From: Planctomycetota bacterium
Lineage (GTDB): Bacteria > Planctomycetota > SZUA-567 > H5-PLA8
DNA: 38,064 nt
Assembly: GCA_026184295.1 (NCBI GenBank)
Contig: JAHCJK010000036.1
Location: forward strand, 1-38,064
Reading direction: 5' to 3'
In this document: positions 33,893 to 38,064 of the stretch, piece by piece
Layout: each line of letters begins with the position of its first letter
How positions within the stretch are numbered: position 1 is the stretch's first letter
Program-made: the position numbers and the translations under genes
The notes under the pieces: model-generated
Seen by the model: the letters and a program-made list of their open reading frames with translations, nothing else
What the model was told of the DNA's origin: nothing
The model's database searches: none

Positions 33893-35317
33893 ATGCGCGC
33901 CGCGAACCTCCCCCGCCCCCTTCTGCTGGCCGCCGGCCTGGCGCTCGGACTCGCCGGCAGATGGAAGCCCGCGCCGCCGAAGCGGCCACGCCTGATCCAC
34001 GGCTGGCGCGGCGACGGCTCGGGACGCTTTCCGGAAGCCGCGCCGCCGGCTGAGTTCTCGCCGGAAAAGAACGTCGTCTGGTCCACCAAGCTGCCGGGCT
34101 GGAGCAACGCCAGCCCCGCGATGGCGGGGGAACGCATCTTCGTCTGCGTCGAGCCGGACGTGCTCGTCTGCGTCAACAAGGCCAACGGCGCGATCCTGTG
34201 GCAGCAGGCCAGCCCGGTGCTCGAAACGTACCCCGAGGCCGACCGCGCCAAGCTGAAGGAACGCCTGGCCGCGGCGCTGGGCGAAGCCAAGGAACGCGAG
34301 GACCTGCGCAAGCAGCTCCCGACGCTGAGCCGCACGGCGCGTCTGGGCGGCGAGAACAAGGAGAAGTTCGAAGCCGCCAAGGCGCGCGTGCGCGAACTCG
34401 ACGCCAAGCTCGCCGAGACCGAAAAGCTGCTGCCGCCGCGCACGAACGAAGAGAACGGCTACAGTTCCGCGACGCCCGTCACCGACGGGCAGGCCGTGTA
34501 CGTGGTCTTCTCCACCGGCGTGGCCGCCTGCTACGGGCTCGACGGCACGCGCCGCTGGATCGTGTACCTCGAGAAGCCCTTCCACACCGAATGGGGCCAC
34601 GCTGCCTCCCCGGTGCTCGCCGGCGGCCTGCTGCTCGTCCACTTCAACCGCCTGACGGCGTTGAAAGCCGCGACCGGCGAACAGGCCTGGCAGGCGGAAG
34701 CGACGCCCTCGTTCGGTTCGCCCATCGCGGCGAAGATCGGCGCGACGGACGTGCTGATCACCCCCGCGGCCGAAGTCGTCCGCGTGAGCGACGGGAAGAT
34801 ATTGGCCAAGGCCCGCGAGGCCTTCCGCTACACGTACGAGAAGCCCGTCAACAGCCCGGTGCTGGCGGGGAACGCCGCGATCTTTACCGACGAGGCCGGC
34901 GCGTGCGCGCTCGAACTTCCCGCCGAGGCCGGCGAGACGATCGAACTGAAGGAACGCTGGGCCGCCAAGATCAAGCGCGCGACCTACTACGCCTCGCCGC
35001 TCGTCCACGACGGCCTCGTCTACGCGCTCTCGAAAGAAGGCGACCTGACCGTCCTGGACGAAAAGACCGGCGAGATCGCCGCGACCAGGAGCTTCAAGGA
35101 CCTCGCGCGCGGCGGCGTCTTTTATCCCAACCTGGCGCTGGCCGGGAAATGGATCTACCTCGCGCACGAAAGCGGCGCGTCGGTCTGGCTCGAACCCGGC
35201 AAGGAGATGAAGGAAGCCGGGCGCAACATGCTGGAATTCTGCCGCGGCGCGCCGGTCTTCGAGAGCGAACGCATGTACGTGCGCGCGAAGGACCACCTCT
35301 TTTGCCTGGGCAAGTGA
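33893..35317 (+). CDS. PQQ-like repeat protein, probably exported
   Basis: A 474-aa protein with an N-terminal hydrophobic segment (PRPLLLAAGLALGLAG) that can be a signal or anchor. Blade-type sequences follow: WRGDGSGRFPEAAPPAEFSP, SPAMAGERIFVCVEPDVLVC, VNKANGAILWQQ, CYGLDGTRRWIVYLEKPF, LKAATGEQAWQAEATPS and VLDEKTGEIAATRSF. A charged coiled-coil-like stretch (about residues 110-180, with ALGEAKEREDLRKQL) interrupts the first and second blades. It differs from the other PQQ-like protein in the window and lacks PQQ-dehydrogenase motifs. The start at 33893 has GGAG seven bases upstream; 33890 is an adjacent alternative. Confidence 0.82.
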   Translation: MRAANLPRPLLLAAGLALGLAGRWKPAPPKRPRLIHGWRGDGSGRFPEAAPPAEFSPEKNVVWSTKLPGWSNASPAMAGERIFVCVEPDVLVCVNKANGAILWQQASPVLETYPEADRAKLKERLAAALGEAKEREDLRKQLPTLSRTARLGGENKEKFEAAKARVRELDAKLAETEKLLPPRTNEENGYSSATPVTDGQAVYVVFSTGVAACYGLDGTRRWIVYLEKPFHTEWGHAASPVLAGGLLLVHFNRLTALKAATGEQAWQAEATPSFGSPIAAKIGATDVLITPAAEVVRVSDGKILAKAREAFRYTYEKPVNSPVLAGNAAIFTDEAGACALELPAEAGETIELKERWAAKIKRATYYASPLVHDGLVYALSKEGDLTVLDEKTGEIAATRSFKDLARGGVFYPNLALAGKWIYLAHESGASVWLEPGKEMKEAGRNMLEFCRGAPVFESERMYVRAKDHLFCLGK

Positions 35318-35340
35318 GCCTCCCAAATCCGGCATTTTTC

Positions 35341-35374
35341 CTATACACAAAATCGCTTTGGTGTAGATGTATAG
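35341..35374. promoter_or_regulatory. Inverted repeat upstream of the GH42-like gene
   Basis: CTATACA and TGTATAG, perfect 7-bp arms 20 bases apart, with a weaker nested pairing (ACACAAA/TTTGGTGT). It lies 39-72 bases before the start of the GH42-like gene. Part of it, TGGTGTAGATG (35359-35369), resembles TGGTGTAAATG at 33817-33827, upstream of the PQQ-like gene. It may be an operator or promoter element; no standard -35/-10 pair is evident. Confidence 0.4.
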
Positions 35375-35412
35375 ACGACCTACGGCATTCCCTTCATCCT
35401 GGAGAACGCATC

Positions 35413-37575
35413 GTGCAAAAACGCAACCGAATGAATTTCTTGATGTTGTGCGTCTGCTCCGTGCTCCTGATGGGCCTCGGAAAGGCTGCTTTAGCCCTTG
35501 AACCGGTGCCCGAGGTGCCTCCGCCCAAGAGCTGGGACCACTTCGTCATCCTGGTCTGGCAGTTCAAGACCAACGTGGTGAAGGACAAGGCCCTGTACGA
35601 GTCCGTCAACCTCACCGGTTTCCACATCGACCGCAGCAACGCGGCGCTCAAGCAGTTCGCCGACGAGACCAAGTGGCCGTTCTACGTGGACCACGCGGCC
35701 GACAAGGGCTACCTCCATCTCGGAAAAAACGCCGGCGCGGTGGTGAAGCAGAAGGGCATCATCAACCGCCCCAACAGCCTCGCCGACCCGGCCACGATCG
35801 CCAAGATGAAGGGCTTTCTTAAGACCAACGTGGAGGCCTCCAAGGGTTCCAGCGGCGTCGCCTACGCGCTCGACGACGAAGTAAGCCTCGCCTCGTTCTG
35901 CACGCCCGCCGAAGTGGACGGCAGCCCCAACAGCATCGCCGGCTACCGCAAGTGGCTCGCGCAGGAATACCCCGACATCGACGCGCTCAACAAGCAGTAC
36001 GGCTCGTCCTACAAGAGCTTCGACGAGATCTCGCCCCGCTCGTTCGAGACCTTCCGCGGCGCCCTGAAGCCGAACGCGATCGGCACGCTGAACCTGAGCA
36101 TGTGGTGCGACTGGCGCAGCTACATGGACACGCAGTTCTCCGAAGTGATCGCCGACCTGGTGCGCTACACGAACACGCTCGACCCGAGCACCCCGGTCGG
36201 CTTCGTCGGCGGGCAGGGCCCCAACGCGTGGGGCGGCTACGACTACCGCAAGCTCTGCAAGGCCGCGCAGTGGATGGAAGCGTACGACATCGGCTCGAAC
36301 AACGAGATCCTGCGCAGCTTCTGGAACCAGAAGCACGCGCACGTCCAGACCTACTTCTCCAGCAAGGACGCCAAGAAGGACGCGTGGTTCCTCTGGTACT
36401 ACCTGGTCCACGGCAACCGCGGCGTCATCGCCTGGCCCGACGGCTGGTTCAACAACGGCGAAGTCGCTCCGTACATCAAGGCCAACGCCGAGACCTACAA
36501 GGAAGTGCAGGGCCCGGTCTCGAAGCTGATCATCGACGGCGAATTCCAGCACGACCCCGTCGCGATCTACTACTCGCACCCCAGCATCCAGGTGACCTGG
36601 GCGATGGACGCGGCCTGCCACGGCGGCACCTGGCCGAACCGCAGCTCCAGCATGGACAACGGCATGGCCACGAGCATGATCACCCGCATCGGCTGGGTGA
36701 AGGCGCTCGAAGACCTGGGCATCCAGGCCAAGTTCGTCAACGTCGATCACCTTCTGGCCGGCGACCTGAAGAAGGGCGGCTACAAGGTCCTGATCCTCAA
36801 CCGCGCGCTCTGCCTCTCCGACAAGGAAGCCGAAGCGATCAAGGATTTCGCGGCGTCGGGCGGCACGGTGATCGCCGACCATCTTTGCGGCATCATGGAC
36901 GGCCACGGCAAGGCGCGCGAGAAGGGCGCCCTCGACGACTTCTTCGGCGTCAAGCGCGACCTCTCCAAGGGCATCCTGAGCGGCGACACGCTGACCGAGG
37001 TGGATTGCGAGAAGGATTACCACAAGCTCAGCAACACCAACTGGACCGGCGCCAACGCGCCCAAGCACGCGGGCGTCGCGGCCTTCGAACTCGGACTGGC
37101 CGAGGACGGCGGCAAGGCCGAAGCCAAGGCGGGCGCGGTTCCGGTGGCGATCAAGAAGGACAAGGCCGTCTACCTGAACCTCTCGACGGTCGGCTTCGTG
37201 CTCAACCGCGAGAACGGCCAGGCCAAGGAATGGCTGCCGTTCGTGCAGGGCCTGCTCAAGGACGCGGGCGTGACCCCGCGCCTGACGGTCTCGCAGGGCG
37301 ACAAGCCCGCCGAACAGGTCGAGCCGATCTTCTGGAAGAACGGCGAGAAGATCACGCTCTGCCTGATCCGGAACATCAGCCGAAGCGCCAAGATCGACGG
37401 CTTCGGCGACGCGGGCAGCGTCTCGGAAGGCGGCAAGGCCAAGATCAAACTCACCTTTGCCAAGGCCGTGAAGGGCCTGAAGAACGAACGCACGGGCAAG
37501 GAACTGGGCGACGGCGCGAGCTTCGAGGACGAGTTCACGCCGTGGGAAGCGAACGTCTACACCTACACGCCGTAA
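35413..37575 (+). CDS. Secreted GH42/clan A-like glycoside hydrolase-type protein
   Basis: A 720-aa protein with a signal peptide (MNFLMLCVCSVLLMGLGKA, cut near ALA-LEP). The middle resembles GH42-type beta-galactosidases: LDDEVSLASFCTPAEV (E156, in the place of the acid/base region) and YRKWLAQEYPDIDALNKQYG followed by SSYKSFDEISP, a well-known GH42-like pattern. Next come LSMWCDWRSYMDTQF, a barrel-like region with VQTYFSSKDAKKDAWFLWYY, a trimerisation-like Rossmann domain (YKVLILNRALCLSDKEAEAI, DFAASGGTVIADHL) and a C-terminal beta domain. The nucleophile cannot be placed. The GTG start has CTGGAG eight bases upstream. It is probably exported to degrade or bind extracellular sugars; some such proteins in this lineage may be non-catalytic. 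Confidence 0.75.
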   Translation: MQKRNRMNFLMLCVCSVLLMGLGKAALALEPVPEVPPPKSWDHFVILVWQFKTNVVKDKALYESVNLTGFHIDRSNAALKQFADETKWPFYVDHAADKGYLHLGKNAGAVVKQKGIINRPNSLADPATIAKMKGFLKTNVEASKGSSGVAYALDDEVSLASFCTPAEVDGSPNSIAGYRKWLAQEYPDIDALNKQYGSSYKSFDEISPRSFETFRGALKPNAIGTLNLSMWCDWRSYMDTQFSEVIADLVRYTNTLDPSTPVGFVGGQGPNAWGGYDYRKLCKAAQWMEAYDIGSNNEILRSFWNQKHAHVQTYFSSKDAKKDAWFLWYYLVHGNRGVIAWPDGWFNNGEVAPYIKANAETYKEVQGPVSKLIIDGEFQHDPVAIYYSHPSIQVTWAMDAACHGGTWPNRSSSMDNGMATSMITRIGWVKALEDLGIQAKFVNVDHLLAGDLKKGGYKVLILNRALCLSDKEAEAIKDFAASGGTVIADHLCGIMDGHGKAREKGALDDFFGVKRDLSKGILSGDTLTEVDCEKDYHKLSNTNWTGANAPKHAGVAAFELGLAEDGGKAEAKAGAVPVAIKKDKAVYLNLSTVGFVLNRENGQAKEWLPFVQGLLKDAGVTPRLTVSQGDKPAEQVEPIFWKNGEKITLCLIRNISRSAKIDGFGDAGSVSEGGKAKIKLTFAKAVKGLKNERTGKELGDGASFEDEFTPWEANVYTYTP

Positions 37576-37600
37576 GATCACGGCCACCCAAGCGACCGTG

Positions 37601-37631
37601 ACGCGGCCTCCGGAAGCATCGGAGGCCGCGT
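37601..37631 (+). terminator. Stem-loop between convergent genes
   Basis: A perfect 12-bp stem (ACGCGGCCTCCG/CGGAGGCCGCGT) with a seven-base loop, 25 bases after the GH42-like stop. No T tract follows on either strand, so it is a weak or hairpin-only terminator. Confidence 0.5.
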
Positions 37632-37647
37632 GCATTCCGGGCCCCGC

Positions 37648-38064
37648 CTACAGCAGGCCCTTCTCGACGAAGCTGGTAAAGTCGCCGTCGCCGACGATCA
37701 CGTGGTCGAGCAGCCGGATGCCGACCAGTTCGGCGACCTCGCTCAGGCGCTGCGTAAGCTGCTTGTCCTGCTTGCTCGGCGTCGGGTCGCCGCTCGGGTG
37801 GTTGTGGATGACGGCGATCGCCGCCGCCTGCATGCGGATCGCGGGGTTGAAGACCTCGCGTGGATGCACCAGCGCCTGCGTCAGCGAGCCCTCGCTGACC
37901 ATCTCCTCGCCCAGCAGCCGGTTCTTCTGATCCAGGCAGGCGACGAAGAAACGTTCCTTCTTCAGATTGCGCAGCCGCAGCCGGTAGTGTTCGAAGAAGT
38001 CCTGCCCGGACGTGAACGCGCGCCCGCGCGTGTCGGTCTCTTCCGTCCAAAGCTGAAAGAGTTC
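37648..38064 (-). CDS. RadC-like JAB/JAMM domain protein, C-terminal part
   Basis: The last 138 codons of a minus-strand gene cut by the right window edge; the frame is open to base 38064. The domain matches RadC (DUF2466): an arm with LRLRNLKKERFFVACLDQKN, RLLGEEMVSEGSLTQALVHP, and REVFNPAIRMQAAAIAVIHN continuing into the JAMM motif HNHPSGDPTPSKQD (both His and the Asp are kept), ending IRLLDHVIVGDGDFTSF. The protein family was once linked to DNA repair, but its role is not settled. The N-terminal helix-hairpin-helix part, if any, lies outside the window. It converges on the GH42-like gene. Confidence 0.93.
   Translation of the reverse strand, partial: ELFQLWTEETDTRGRAFTSGQDFFEHYRLRLRNLKKERFFVACLDQKNRLLGEEMVSEGSLTQALVHPREVFNPAIRMQAAAIAVIHNHPSGDPTPSKQDKQLTQRLSEVAELVGIRLLDHVIVGDGDFTSFVEKGLL

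Noticed and set aside
37535..38050. A second minus-strand frame over the RadC region
   Set aside because: It is an alternative frame rich in Arg/Gly; the frame with the JAMM motif HNHPSGDPTPS is the real one.

Overview
The window is a GC-rich (roughly 65%) bacterial chromosomal segment of mostly housekeeping genes mixed with accessory genes of a planctomycete-like type. Pointers to Planctomycetota or a close relative are two exported PQQ-type propeller proteins (one with a WPQWRGP-type N-terminus), a large Hanks kinase fused to TPRs and an FGE-like domain, a neutral-ceramidase-like protein, a DUF6785/DUF6784-type membrane protein and a GH42-like secreted protein. This placement is an inference from gene content; no rRNA is present. 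No phage, transposase, integrase or CRISPR array was seen.

Layout. 1-3289 (+): end of an M32 carboxypeptidase, an RMD1/DUF155-like tail-anchored protein, then a TPR-Roadblock protein with a stand-alone Roadblock protein. 3502-5841 (+): a large polytopic membrane protein, closed by a repeat element that carries a terminator. 6028-13406 (-): tRNA-Phe with its own promoter and terminator, and upstream of it a run purD, tsaC-LMW phosphatase fusion, rpiB, Ser/Thr kinase, small membrane protein. 13821-16390 (+): a DegT-type aminotransferase and a ceramidase-like protein. 16501-18357 (-): a mutarotase-like protein and two small membrane proteins. 18450-22304 (+): pgk, a TPR protein and a 21-residue lysine-rich microprotein. 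22381-28019 (-): enolase-like protein, APH-type kinase and XRE-cupin regulator in one tight unit, then a NYN nuclease, groEL and groES. 28549-31181 (+): rpsB, tsf and pyrH behind a near-consensus promoter. 31178-38064: two PQQ-like proteins, a di-iron MBL protein, a GH42-like protein and the end of radC.

The observations most worth following are: (1) a three-gene unit of cupin regulator, small-molecule kinase and an enolase homologue that has lost two catalytic residues; (2) a fusion of the tRNA t6A enzyme TsaC/Sua5 with a YwlE-like phosphatase, next to rpiB; (3) a three-copy, directional, iteron-flanked repeat that puts an intrinsic terminator behind two genes and supplies the stop codon of one; (4) a 21-aa lysine-rich microprotein with a strong ribosome binding site, a terminator and a possible 400-nt leader. 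All functional statements rest on reading motifs by eye; no database search was possible.
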